From assembly GCA_016946835.1 (NCBI GenBank), contig JACVTC010000033.1:23501-87500 (forward strand): a stretch of DNA of 64,000 bases, given 5' to 3'. Below the pieces are notes generated by a model that was not told the origin of the DNA, searched no databases, and was given only the letters and a program-made list of their open reading frames with translations. A program made the position numbers and the translations under genes. Shown piece after piece: positions 1-10,260 of this stretch. Within the stretch, counting starts at the first letter, position 1. The number at the start of each line of letters is the position of its first letter. Source of the DNA: Neocallimastix lanati (nom. inval.) (Eukaryota > Neocallimastigomycota > Neocallimastigomycetes > Neocallimastigales > Neocallimastigaceae).

Positions 1-101
1 ATCAGAAGACTGGAAAGCAACTCGATAGGAATGTTCACTTTAAAAATTTAGTAAAGTTTAACTCCGCTTACAGAGAAGCTTGAGTCTTCGTCGGGGCATC
101 T
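1..101 (+). mobile_element. 3' internal end of an LTR retrotransposon, truncated by the window edge
   Basis: This stretch is far less AT-rich than its surroundings. It ends in a purine-containing tract (GTCGGGGCATCT) directly before TGATAAGAATG. The other LTRs in this window also start with TGAT directly after a purine tract ending in TCT, so I read this as the last internal bases of an element whose body lies to the left. No reading frame can be assigned in 100 bases. Confidence 0.45.
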
Positions 102-948
102 TGATAAGAATGTACTAAATAATGCATTCTTAATTAAATCTACGATTTATTTCTAATACATTATGTGTACATTATTATTTTTGTACTTTAATAAATTTTT
201 AAATCCAGAGATCAAAAATTAAATCAAAAATTATATTAAACTTTATATTTTTATATTAAATCTTATATTAATAGTAATATTTTTATATATTTAAAACTTA
301 TATTAACAATATTAATAATAAATCTTATTTTTTTATTTGTATATTAATAATGAAAATTTGTATTAATAATATTTTTATATATTGATAATTAAAAATTTAT
401 ATATTATATTTTAACTTTTATTATAAAATTTTATATCGAAATGTTTTATTTTATATTGAAAAATATTTTATTTTATTAAAAAACCTTTATATTAGAATAG
501 TATTTTTATTTTTATTTGAATATTTTAACAGATTGTAATAAAAATTATAGCCAATTAAATAAATTCTTATTAGTAATATTTTAGATATTTTTTTTAAAAA
601 AAAAAAAATAAAAAAAATAAAAAAAAAAAAAAAATGTTTTATTAATATTATAAATGTATTTTATTTATATTGTTATAATTAAATTTTATATAATTGATTA
701 TAAAATTCAATTTAAATTTAATAGTTTTTATAAAAAAAAAATAAATAAAATGTAATTTAGTGGCAAGAACAACTTTTATGCCTTGAAAAAAAGTATAAAT
801 AGTTGTAAATTTTGCTACCAATTTTTAAAAATCATCAAATAAGATCATAAAATAAATTTAATATAATAAATAAATAAAATAAATAAATAAATAAATAAAA
901 TTTGTGTTTCTTTACTTTATTTTTATTTAATTCTCTAAAACCTTAACA
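102..948 (+). mobile_element. Probable LTR (element 0)
   Basis: The stretch starts TGATAAGAATG after a purine tract and ends CTTAACA, so it has TG...CA termini. A promoter-like GTATAAATAG lies at 793-802, about 155 bp before the right end, as expected for an LTR transcription start. Element 2 is inserted 1-6 bp beyond its right end. When element 2 and one target duplication are removed, TTTTTGGTGCGATGC follows, which could be a primer-binding site. There is no coding sequence, and no second copy of this LTR lies in the window, so it may be a solo LTR or one end of a larger element. Confidence 0.5.
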
Positions 949-1021
949 GTTTTTTGATAAATAATAACTATAATTACGTTATTTATTAAAAATATATATA
1001 TTTATTAAAAATATATATATA

Positions 1022-1555
1022 TGATAAAGAATTATAAAAATTTCATGAATTTTTATAAAAAAATAAACAAATACAAATTGTATACAAATTATTAAATGTA
1101 TATATTAAAATTATATTTTTATGATATAATATAATATATTAAAATATATTATATTTCTAAAAATATATAAATATTAAAAACTTTATTATTCTTAAAAAAA
1201 TGAAATTTATTAAATAAATAAATAAAATAAAAAAAAAAAAGGAACTTTTAAATTGGAGAGAAAAGTTACAAAGGCTACTTAGTTAATAAATAAAAGTTAT
1301 ATTTTTTTAATAAAATATACTTTAAACTACTTTTATGGTATTTTTGATGTATTAACAAAAATAAAATAAATAAAAGTTTTAAATATTTATTTTTATATTT
1401 TTGTTATATTTGTTTTGTGTTATTTATAAAAAATAAATAATCAAATATTATTTATTTTTATTTTATAAAAAGTTGTAAAATAATTCTCTTTTAAAAATAG
1501 GAATTAAAGGCAACTTTAGAATACAAAATTTATAAACTTAAAATAATATAAATTT
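1022..1555 (+). repeat. 5' LTR of element 1
   Basis: Matches 6730-7258 almost base for base. The only differences I see are a 5-bp indel in the AAATAAATAAATAAA stretch before GGAAC and two substitutions near the right end. The internal region starts at 1556, ten bases before the primer site. Confidence 0.9.
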
Positions 1556-1565
1556 TTGTATCAAT

Positions 1566-1590
1566 TGGTGGAGCAATCGGTCTTCCCGGG
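1566..1590 (+). promoter_or_regulatory. Primer-binding site of element 1
   Basis: TGGTGGAG begins 10 bases after the 5' LTR, in a short GC-rich patch. Its complement CTCCACCA looks like a tRNA 3' end with CCA; an alanine tRNA ends this way in many eukaryotes. The same eight bases follow the 5' LTR of element 2 and recur at 13809. Bases beyond the first eight differ between the sites, so the priming tRNA is not settled. Confidence 0.6.
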
Positions 1591-1654
1591 CGCTGCTATA
1601 TTAAAAATTTTTCTTGTGTTCAATTTAAATTTTTAATTATATTATATTAATAAA

Positions 1655-2545
1655 ATGAGTAGTACTTCCAAAAATACTAAAGAAATTAAAGAAACTGATA
1701 CTGGAGGCTTTGAAAAAGCTATTAAAATCGCTAAAACAATTAGAAAGTTAGGAGATAAAAATTCTACCTTTCCAACTTGGGAAAATGAAGTCAAAAAATT
1801 ATTAAATCATTATCCAATGGATGAATATGAGAAGATAAGAATAATAATGGCTACTGTAACTGATGAGAACTATGACCTTTGTAGTAATACCCTTTTTACA
1901 AATGACAAGTGTACTTCCGAGGACCTTATTACAGAAATAAAAAAATTGTTAGGCTATGATAACACTTCTACTAACAACTTGGATAAGTTAGTAAAAATAA
2001 GAGTTCAAAATAATAATATTAAAAGTTATAATTTAGATTTTAAAATTCTTTTAAACGGAATTGAAAAAGATGATAGACCCACTACCAAAAGAATAATTCA
2101 ATATTATATCAGAGGTCTAAAAGGAACAAGATATTATCACTCCTTAGTCTTAAAAAAATTTAGTAGTCTTGATGATGCGATAAAAGAAGTAAATAAAATG
2201 GTATCTTCTTATGAAGAGTATGAAGGAAGTCAAAATAAGACGTATCATAGTAATAAAACATCTCATAAAACCAATCAAATCCAAAGTAGAAACAGAAACT
2301 ACCCTTCAAACTATCTTTCTAAATATTCATCAAACAATTACAAAACAAATAATTTGAATAAAGAACCTTCTAAACCAAAAGATAATGAAAAAGATTCTGA
2401 CGTAGAGAACCTTACAGAAAAGTTCTCTAAAATGCAGTTATATGTTTGTCACCGTTGTGGTAAACCTGGACACATTGCTCGTCATTGCATGAATGAGATA
2501 TCTCCAGAAAATTTAAAATACGTACGTGAAAATCATTTAAATTAA
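1655..2545 (+). CDS. gag: Gag polyprotein of element 1
   Basis: A 296-aa structural protein that would build the virus-like particle and package element RNA. An N-terminal capsid-like helical region (about residues 15-200) is followed by a basic, Asn/Ser-rich linker and one CCHC zinc knuckle, CHRCGKPGHIARHC (residues 263-276). The start is the first ATG after the primer site. It aligns with the element 2 Gag start, as both begin MSS and share the motif K/A-I-A-x-L-G. The stop TAA TAA lies directly after a slippery heptamer, so a fraction of ribosomes should shift to pol. The frame is intact. Confidence 0.93.
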   Translation: MSSTSKNTKEIKETDTGGFEKAIKIAKTIRKLGDKNSTFPTWENEVKKLLNHYPMDEYEKIRIIMATVTDENYDLCSNTLFTNDKCTSEDLITEIKKLLGYDNTSTNNLDKLVKIRVQNNNIKSYNLDFKILLNGIEKDDRPTTKRIIQYYIRGLKGTRYYHSLVLKKFSSLDDAIKEVNKMVSSYEEYEGSQNKTYHSNKTSHKTNQIQSRNRNYPSNYLSKYSSNNYKTNNLNKEPSKPKDNEKDSDVENLTEKFSKMQLYVCHRCGKPGHIARHCMNEISPENLKYVRENHLN

Positions 2546-2588
2546 TAAAGGGAAGTTCTCAATCTTCCCATAAATTAAATAAAATTGA
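2536..2588 (+). promoter_or_regulatory. -1 programmed frameshift signal, gag-pol of element 1
   Basis: Read in the gag frame, CAT TTA AAT TAA contains the slippery heptamer T-TTA-AAT (2536-2542). A 7-nt spacer holding the gag stop (2543-2549) follows. Then comes a 6-bp stem GGGAAG/CTTCCC (2550-2555 and 2564-2569) closing the 8-nt loop TTCTCAAT. Pol is open in exactly the -1 frame from here. Loop bases TCAAT (2559-2563) could pair with ATTGA (2584-2588) to form a small H-type pseudoknot. The same cassette is in element 2 at 8581-8633. Confidence 0.85.
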
Positions 2589-4167
2589 ACAATCTTATCC
2601 CTCCGAAGAAGAAGATTATCATTTGTACGCTATTAAAAGAAAACGAAATAATGAAAATAATGAAGAAAATGAAATTAATGAATCTTCTTCCACTTCAATA
2701 TCGGATACCAATACTATATCAAGAAAGAAGAGAGGAAGGAAACCAATATTTAAATATCCTAAAATAATTGACCCTTCCATCTATAATAACAAGACTATCC
2801 AAGATGCAAAGAAACAAAATAAAGATGACAAAAACAATAGACGACTTGGTGAGGACATTCAATATGATGAAGAGATAAACGAAAGTGAAATTAAAAAGAA
2901 GAATCCAAATACTCTTCATGATATTTTTAAAGCTATTGTTATGCTTAAAAATAATAAAGAATATAATTTGTATAAAGCATTAAATAATACTAATGCTAAT
3001 ATATCTTTTGCTCAACTCTTTGCTGTTAGTCCTTCACTCAGAAAGTTATGTTCAAAAGGTCTCAAATTAAATAATGAAGATCTAAGATACATTAATATGA
3101 TTCAAAATTTTGATATTGAAGACTCTGATATGTCGACAGTTGATGAAACTATAAATGAACTTGATTACGCATTAAAGAATAATACACTTCAATTTGTTAA
3201 GGCTCCTGAAAAACCAATAAATCAACTCTATTCTGTAAATAAATCTAATATCGCTACTGTCTTAGGATTTGTAGATAATATTTCTTCTAAAATATTAATT
3301 GATACTGGTTCTGGTGTAAATGTAATTAAAAAATCTTTTTATAATAAAATTTCAAAAAACCATAATGCTATCTTAAAGGAAAAAACTTATTTTAAATTAG
3401 CAAGTAATGCTGTAGTATCTGCTGATCATGTTGTATTTTTATGTTTAGAATTTGATAAATTAAAAATAAATTCAATGTTTTGGATTTTGGATGACACAGA
3501 TGAATGCTACGACATTATATTAGGTAGAAATTCCCAAAAAGAAAATAGGTTATATATTGATCCTGATGATGACGGATTATATATGAAAAGAGATGGAAAA
3601 ACTTCTCTTTGTGTTGCTGCTCCTGTTAGTGTACCTTCCCATCAACGAGTCATTTTCTATATCTCGTTAGCTGCAAAAATTTCCGATAATATTAAATCTG
3701 ATAATTCAATCATTCCTAACCCCTCTCCATTAAATAATTTATTAGATTCTTTTAATGATATTTATATCAATCCCATAGAAGAAGAGAAATTACCTTCTAT
3801 TTCTCTCGATGATATAGGTGAAAAATATATTGCAATAAACCTCATAAATAATACAATTTATTCTGACTTAAACGAAGAAAAACGTATTGCTTCTTTGAAA
3901 GATATTTTAAACAATGATAAAAAATTGCAAATTTTGTTAAAAAATTTTGATGATGTTTTAATTGATTCAATTGATAGGGTTAGAACTGCAAATGCCGAAC
4001 CGCATTCCATTTCTCTCACAAATTCAAAACCTATCAAACTTAGACCATATAAAATTTCGCTAGAACAATCCTTAGCTTTAAAGAAAGAAATTAAAAAACT
4101 ATTAGATCATGGTTTAATTGTCCCTTCTCATTCCCCATGGGCTTTTCCTGTTCTATTAGTGAAGTAG
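2546..4167 (+). pseudogene. pol: Pol of element 1, N-terminal part with aspartic protease
   Basis: Entered from gag by -1 frameshift; there is no need for a separate start codon. A charged, Lys/Glu-rich leader carries a segment also conserved in element 2 (FAQLFAVSP near 3009-3035). A retropepsin domain follows, with the catalytic motif LIDTGSG (about 3295-3315) and the flap/second half ending DIILGRNSQKENRLYIDPDDDGLYM. The frame then enters the start of RT (LRPYKISLEQSLALKKEI, SHSPWAFPVLLVK). It stops at TAG 4165-4167, where element 2 reads an Arg/Lys before KNG. The stop therefore looks like a point mutation within RT rather than a domain boundary. Confidence 0.88.
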
Positions 4168-5625
4168 AAGAACGGAGAATGGAGAATGTGCGTAGATTAT
4201 AGAAAATTAAATGAAATTACAATAAAAGATGCTTATGCCTTGCCTTTTATCGATGAACTGTTAGAGTCGGTTCATGGGGCCAAAATATTTTCTGCCCTAG
4301 ATCTATTTTCTGGATACCATCAGATTCCTATGGATCCAAAAGATGTTGAAAAGACCGCTTTTACAACAAAATTTGGTAATTATAATTTTGTTGTTATGCC
4401 ATTTGGTCTGACAAATGCCCCTGCTTCATTTCAACGTGAAATGAATCGTATTTTAATGCCCCTTATTGGTAAATGCTTATTTGTTTATATGGATGATATT
4501 TTAGTTTATTCTCCCACCTTTGAACAACATCTTAAAGATTTAGAAAGTGTTTTTCAAATTCTCAGAAAATATAAATTTTCTGTAAATATTACCAAATGTA
4601 AATTCTGTCAAAAATCTGTGGAAGTTTTAGGTCATGTTTTATCTGATGAAGGTATCAAACCGATACCTAGTAAGGTATTCGCTATCTCTTCATGGAAAAT
4701 TCCATCAAATATAACTCAATTACAGTCTTTTCTTGGTATTGTTGGCTATTATAGAAAGTTTATTCCGAACTTCGCCAACATTTCAAATATTTTATACAAG
4801 TTAACTAGTAAAAATACTTCCTTTTTATGGACTGAAGATCACACTATTTCTTTTAACTCTTTGAAGGATGCAATTTGTTCTAGTCCCATATTAAAGTATC
4901 CTGATCCTATGAAGCCTTTCATTATTCGTACAGACGCTTCTTCTTATGCTGTTGGTGTTGTTCTTTTACAATTTTATGAAGATACTCAAAAAGAACATCC
5001 TATCTATTTTTATAGCCGTTGTCTAAAGAAAGCTGAATTGAATTATTCTGTTACAGAAAAAGAAGGTGTTGCTGTTATCTTTGCTTTAAAGAAATTACGA
5101 CCTTACATTGCTGCCTCTCCCTTTCCTGTTAAATTGTTCACTGATCACAAACCTCTTATCGGATATTTTTATTCAAGTATACCTTTAAACGATCGTCACA
5201 TTCGTTGGATTTCCCTTTTCAATGAATTTAAAGTTGAAATTATTTATGATAAAGGTAAAAATAATATATTTGTGGATGCTCTCTCTCGTATTCCTTCTGG
5301 AAATATTCTTTCTATTTCCTCTATCGAATCTACCTTAAACAATACTAGCCTTCTTTCAGATGATATTCCTTCTCCTGTTTATGATTATATTAAAAATAAT
5401 TATTCTTTTCTTGATGGTTGTCTTGTTTATCGTAATAAAAATAATAATATTCTTAAAGTTATTGATGATCCTAATGTAAAACATGAGCTTGTGGTAAAGG
5501 CTCATTTTGTGGGCCATGAAGGTGTCGCGAAAACACTTTCTCGATTGAAAGAAATTTACTATTGGCCAGGTATGAAAAGCGATGTGGAAACCGTTATAAA
5601 AACTTGCTTTAAATGTCAATGTTAT
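4168..5625 (+). pseudogene. pol: Pol of element 1, reverse transcriptase and RNase H
   Basis: Continues in the same frame after the TAG at 4165. RT motifs in order: RMCVDYRKLNEIT, FSALDLFSGYHQI, the VMPFGLTNAPASFQ block, and the catalytic YMDD at 4486-4497. The connection (LGIVGYYRKFIPNFA) follows. RNase H runs from IIRTDASSYAVG through the TEKEG motif (residue E) to TDHKPL and FVDALSRIPS. A linker and the integrase zinc finger come next (AHFVGHEG... CFKC). Just after CFKCQCY a 1-base loss near 5626 throws the frame, giving 20 spurious residues before a stop. Enzyme core residues are present, but translation past 4165 would need readthrough. Confidence 0.88.
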
Positions 5626-6525
5626 AGCCTTCTCCTGTTCCAAAGGGCACTTCTACTATTCCGACTGTTGTAGAAAGAACCTTTTGTTCGTGTTGGTTTA
5701 GACATAGTTGGTCCTCTTACAGAAACTAAATCGGGTAATAGATTTATTATCGTTTTAATAGACTATTTTACTAAATGGATTGAAGCAAAAGCTACAAGGA
5801 CTATTGACACTTCTGATGTTATAAAATTTTTACAAGAAGTCTTTTCTAGACATGGTGTCCCCGAAGTTATTATTACAGATAATGGAAGACAATTTATTGC
5901 CGATATAACCAAAGCTACAATTGATTTATATTTATATGGAACATGGGTCAGATTTATTTCTCCCCGTCATCCAGAAGCAAATGGTCAAGTGGAAAACGCA
6001 AATAGAGAAATTATAAAAGTTTTAAGACACATTTGTGATAAACAAATTGAATGGGATAATTTTCTTTTTTCTACTTTGTGGGCTTTAAGAACGACAAAGT
6101 CAAGTGTTACAGGATTTAGTAGTTTTGAGCTACTTTATGGAAGAAAAGATCTATGGCCTTTATGTGTTACTCTTCCGGATCTACCAAAAGAAAAAGACGA
6201 AACTGACTTAGAATATAATGTAAGAAGATTTATTAGACACCAAGAATGGGTTAAAGAAGCCGTTGATAATATTCAATATGCACATTCATATTGGTTACAA
6301 CGATCAAAGGCCTCTTCTAATATGTTACATAAATATAAACCTGGTGATTTAGTTCTTATAAGACATATAAACAGAAAGAAATTAGATCCATATTATATAG
6401 GACCCTTTAAAGTATTAAAATCTTCTAAATATAACACTTTGGTTTTACAAACACTAGATACTAATACAATTTTAGAACGTAATATCCATATAAAAGATGT
6501 AAAACCTTATTTGGTATCAATATAA
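5626..6525 (+). pseudogene. pol: Pol of element 1, integrase with GPY/F C-terminus
   Basis: Homology to element 2 continues in another frame from 5626 and returns to the original frame after an extra A near 5678, so two opposite frameshifts bracket about 52 bases. The integrase core has D in LIDYFTKWIEA (5761-5763), D in ITDNG (5878-5880) and E in GQVEN (5992-5994). Codons for LY are duplicated (5926-5937), so D and E are 37 residues apart instead of the usual 35 seen in element 2. The C-terminus has the GPF module (YYIGPFKVLK) typical of Ty3/gypsy integrases. I see no chromodomain. Confidence 0.87.
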
Positions 6526-6574
6526 AAAAAAAAAATTAAAAAGGTCAATCACGATAGTAATAAAAAATTTACAC

Positions 6575-6605
<31 letters not shown>

Positions 6606-6729
6606 ATAATAATAATAATAACTCGTTAACGAATTATTATAAAATATAAAAATTATATGAATTTAGTAATAATATCTTTATTATTTTTATTCAGCTATCC
6701 CTAAAGTGATATCTTAAGGAGGGAAGTCT
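6526..6729 (+). other. 3' untranslated end of element 1 with polypurine tract
   Basis: After pol come runs of A, about 26 A's near 6576-6602, and a short AAT repeat. Then comes AAGGAGGGAAG (6716-6726), the likely plus-strand primer, ending three bases before the 3' LTR. No gene is present. Confidence 0.7.
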
Positions 6730-7258
6730 TGATAAAGAATTATAAAAATTTCATGAATTTTTATAAAAAAATAAACAAATACAAATTGTATACAAATTAT
6801 TAAATGTATATATTAAAATTATATTTTTATGATATAATATAATATATTAAAATATATTATATTTCTAAAAATATATAAATATTAAAAACTTTATTATTCT
6901 TAAAAAAATGAAATTTATTAAATAAATAAATAAAAAAAAAAAAGGAACTTTTAAATTGGAGAGAAAAGTTACAAAGGCTACTTAGTTAATAAATAAAAGT
7001 TATATTTTTTTAATAAAATATACTTTAAACTACTTTTATGGTATTTTTGATGTATTAACAAAAATAAAATAAATAAAAGTTTTAAATATTTATTTTTATA
7101 TTTTTGTTATATTTGTTTTGTGTTATTTATAAAAAATAAATAATCAAATATTATTTATTTTTATTTTATAAAAAGTTGTAAAATAATTCTCTTTTAAAAG
7201 TAAGAATTAAAGGCAACTTTAGAATACAAAATTTATAAACTTAAAATAATATAAATTT
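6730..7258 (+). repeat. 3' LTR of element 1
   Basis: Near-identical copy of 1022-1555. It is followed at 7259 by the resumed 5' LTR of element 2 (ATATATATAAAATATTTT...), which in the uninterrupted 3' copy at about 12828 directly continues the AT run. Confidence 0.9.
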
Positions 7259-7641
7259 ATATATATAAAATATTTTTAGTTTTATTATAAAATTTATGAT
7301 TTAAATAATAATAGATTATTTTATTAGTATTATATATAAATTATTAATAATTCTTAATACTTTACTATTATTTCTAAAGAATATTTTATTATAAAATAAT
7401 AATTATTATTTTATTATTATTACTGATTGGATATTGTTGTTACACCAATTTTAGAATATAAAAATAATAATTTAAAAAAAATATTTTTAATCTCTCTCTT
7501 TGGAAAAATAAATTTTTAATAATAAATGAATCAATAAATTAATAAAGATTTATATACTTATATATATTTATAAAGTATATAAAACAATTTTTATAAAATC
7601 AAATAATAAAATAAAAATCTATTTATAACTAAGATTTATTA
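7259..7641 (+). repeat. Right part of the 5' LTR of element 2
   Basis: Matches the right part of 12775-13208 nearly base for base through AACTAAGATTTATTA. The left 67 bases of this LTR are at 955-1021, on the other side of element 1. Confidence 0.88.
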
Positions 7642-7643
7642 AG

Positions 7644-7651
7644 TGGTGGAG
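7644..7651 (+). promoter_or_regulatory. Primer-binding site of element 2
   Basis: TGGTGGAG begins two bases after the 5' LTR. It is the same octamer as in element 1, suggesting both use the same tRNA primer family. Confidence 0.6.
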
Positions 7652-7735
7652 AACCACTCTTACCCCGGAAAGCCTACTTTATATAACACACAATTCCCCA
7701 TATTCTTAAATTATCTACCGTTTTATTTTTATTTT

Positions 7736-8590
7736 ATGTCTTCAAATAAAATAAAAGAAAATGACTATGAAAAAGCCACTCTCATGGCTAAAGAAATTGC
7801 CGCTCTAGGAAGAAGAGATACTAAATTCTTTCGGTGGAAGATGGAAGTAGAAGATATCTTCGAAGATTTATCTCTTTCAGAAAAAGAAAAAAAGAAAATC
7901 GTGATACTAGCTACCTATGGCAAAACTAAAGATCGTAGTATTGATATATATTACGAAAATAAAGACCTATCACTTTCCGATTTTATTTCAAAAATAGGGG
8001 AACCATTCAGTAATAGCAAAATATCTAACTCTAATTTACATAAACTCGAAGCTTTAAAAATTAGTAAATACTCCGTTAAAGAGTTTAATAAAATATTTAA
8101 AGAACTATTATTAGAAATATCCGAAAGAGACAAGCCAAATGAAGAAAGATTGATATTCTTATATAAAAAAGCTTGTAAGAAGAGAACCCCTGTTTTTAAC
8201 GCACTATTGACCAAGCAACCAAAATCATTAAAAGATGCATACGATATTGCATTGAAGGTCGAAGAAACTATTGAACCTTATGTAAGCGATGATGAATACG
8301 ATAGTACGCAATTTAACAGAATACCTAAAAGAAGAAGCTTCAACAGAAGGAAACAGAATAACTTATCAGAAGATAAATTCAATAAAGTTGAGAAAGATCG
8401 AAAGAAAATAGACAAGGATATTCAAGAACCCGATCTAGAAGCTTTGACCAAAAGCTTCGCTGAAATGAAGATCCACGTTTGCTATAGATGTCATGAAAAG
8501 GGACATGAAGAAAGATTTTGCCCTAATGAAATGTCCGATCTGAACAAAGCAATAGCTACAATAATCCAATATCAAAAACATTTAAATTAA
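7736..8590 (+). CDS. gag: Gag polyprotein of element 2
   Basis: A 284-aa Gag. I start it at the ATG at 7736 because the peptide from there (MSSNKIKENDYEKA) lines up with element 1 Gag; the open frame to the left only has non-ATG starts and runs through the primer site. A capsid-like helical region is followed by a basic stretch and one CCHC knuckle, CYRCHEKGHEERFC (residues 249-262). Overall similarity to element 1 Gag is clear but low, so the two belong to distinct families. The frame is intact and ends in the same slippery site and double stop. Confidence 0.92.
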   Translation: MSSNKIKENDYEKATLMAKEIAALGRRDTKFFRWKMEVEDIFEDLSLSEKEKKKIVILATYGKTKDRSIDIYYENKDLSLSDFISKIGEPFSNSKISNSNLHKLEALKISKYSVKEFNKIFKELLLEISERDKPNEERLIFLYKKACKKRTPVFNALLTKQPKSLKDAYDIALKVEETIEPYVSDDEYDSTQFNRIPKRRSFNRRKQNNLSEDKFNKVEKDRKKIDKDIQEPDLEALTKSFAEMKIHVCYRCHEKGHEERFCPNEMSDLNKAIATIIQYQKHLN

Positions 8591-8633
8591 TAAAGGGAAG
8601 TTCTCAATCTTCCCGACGTATAAACAAAATTGA
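8581..8633 (+). promoter_or_regulatory. -1 programmed frameshift signal, gag-pol of element 2
   Basis: Slippery T-TTA-AAT is at 8581-8587, the spacer with the gag stop at 8588-8594, and the stem GGGAAG/CTTCCC at 8595-8600 and 8609-8614 with loop TTCTCAAT. The run from CATTTAAAT to CTTCCC (36 bases) is identical to element 1, although the flanking proteins have diverged strongly. ATTGA (8629-8633) again lies 14 bases after the stem and can pair with loop TCAAT. Confidence 0.85.
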
Positions 8634-10260
8634 TAGCGCTTTTGAATATAGAAATAAAAACGAACATAATAATCATAAGGCAACTGCATATCATCACGGT
8701 GAAAAATCCAAAGTTAACCATTACCATAATTATCCAGAGGCCCCTGAGTCTGATACCACATCATCTACAGACGAATCCGAAGAAAAATCAAATAATTACA
8801 ATTCCCCACATGAAGATTTAGTAAATTCAACCTGTATCCAAGATAATAATAATCTTTTATATGGTATCAAGCGAAAACACTCCGATACTAACAAAATAAA
8901 CAAAAATGAACAATATACTTTCTCCAAAAAGAGACTTATGGAAAATGCTACTCCTATAAATACCAAAGCTACTCAACTGAAAGCTCAACAAGAAAAATCA
9001 GATCAAGAAGTGTATCAATGGAACCAAAATGGTAAAATTCCTCATAAGAACAACTCCAATAAATTAGAAATTTTAGACACTTCTGTTATTGCCGGGAAAA
9101 ATATTTCTTCAGCCAAGAAAAAGAATAAAGAAGAAAGAAATAAGAGAAGAATAGGTCTGGATTCTACTAATAAGAATGAGGAGGTTGAAATAGACGTTCC
9201 AGACACGGAAATCAATGACAACGCTACAAAGAAAAATTATTATGACTTCCTCAGAACTATTCTTATATTAGATGACAAGAAAGAATATGACTTCTTTGAA
9301 GCCCTAAACAATTCGAATGCCGGAATAACCTTTGCTCAGCTATTTGCCGTAAGTCCTCTATTAAGACGTTTATGCATTAAGGGTTTAAAATTAAACCCTA
9401 AAGATATTAGAAAAATCAATTCCGTTCACCATACAAATCTAGACGAAAATGACTCCGATTTTCTTATAAACGTTTTTAAAAATATTAACACTGATTACAA
9501 AAGTACTACTCCTGTAAGTGAAAAAGTAGTTGAATCCAATTTAAACGACCTTAGCACAAAAAGAATAAATCTAATAAATAAAGCAAATATCGCCGCTGTG
9601 ATTGGTTCCATTGATAAACATGTCGTGAAAGTATTAGTAGATACAGGAGCAGAAGTAAACATCATTAACAAGCCTTTTTTTGAACTAATTGCTAAAAATC
9701 ATAAAGTCCATATTCTTGAAAGAAACTACTTTAAAGTCCCTGGAAAGAATATGACCTCCACTAATCAAGTTATTAATTTATGCTTAAAATTTGAAAATCT
9801 TGTCATTAATGCCCCCTTCTATATATTGGATGACGACGACCCTTCTTATGATATTATCATAGGTCGCCAGGTTCACAAAGATTATCGTTTGTTCGTCGAT
9901 CCAGACGATGATGCCCTGTATATGAAAACCGACACCAACCCAGTACTCGTAGCGCATCCAACTGATATCACTACATCAAATAGATTATTTAGAATCTCTA
10001 TTTATAGTAATCCAGATGAATTCCCCGATTATTCTGAACTTCCTGATGGTGGTATTGAACTTAGTGATATTGATAACATAAAACTTAATAATCTTATTGA
10101 CAAATATAAAGATGTACTTATAAATTCTATTGATGATGCATCCATTGCTAAAGCTGAACCACATACAATAGAACTTACCAATGAAAAACCGATCAAATTA
10201 AGACCCTACAAAATCTCACTGGAACAATCCAAGGCCCTCAAAGATGAAATTATTAAGTAA
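8591..10260 (+). pseudogene. pol: Pol of element 2, N-terminal part with aspartic protease
   Basis: Open in the -1 frame from the frameshift site. The leader is Asn/Ser/Lys-rich and longer than in element 1, with the shared FAQLFAVSPLLRRL block. The retropepsin motif is LVDTGAEVNII (about 9631-9663), followed by DIIIGRQVHKDYRLFVDPDDDALYM. The frame enters RT (KPIKLRPYKISLEQSKALKD) and stops at TAA 10258-10260, where element 1 has a Lys codon in KKLLDHG. This is a different codon from the stop in element 1, which argues against a programmed stop. Confidence 0.87.

Larger units (their letters stand above)
1022..7258 (+). mobile_element. Ty3/gypsy-like LTR retrotransposon, element 1, nested in the 5' LTR of element 2
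   Basis: The two LTRs (1022-1555 and 6730-7258) both begin TGATAAAGAATT and end ATATAAATTT. ATATA on both sides is the likely 5-bp target duplication, although the surrounding (AT)n makes the boundary ambiguous. Order: primer site TGGTGGAG (1566-1573), gag, -1 frameshift signal, protease, RT, RNase H, integrase with GPY/F module, oligo(A), purine tract, LTR. By eye the LTRs differ by one 5-bp indel and two substitutions, so this is a recent insertion. Pol nevertheless has one stop codon and two nearby frameshifts. Confidence 0.93.

Noticed and set aside
4165-4167. TAG between protease and RT of element 1 as a programmed readthrough stop
   Set aside because: Element 2 has its stop (TAA 10258) at a different, earlier codon and reads through the position of this TAG. 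Both stops fall inside conserved RT sequence, so they are mutations.
7643-7735. N-terminal extension of element 2 Gag from a GTG
   Set aside because: It would overlap the primer-binding site. The ATG at 7736 aligns with the element 1 Gag start.
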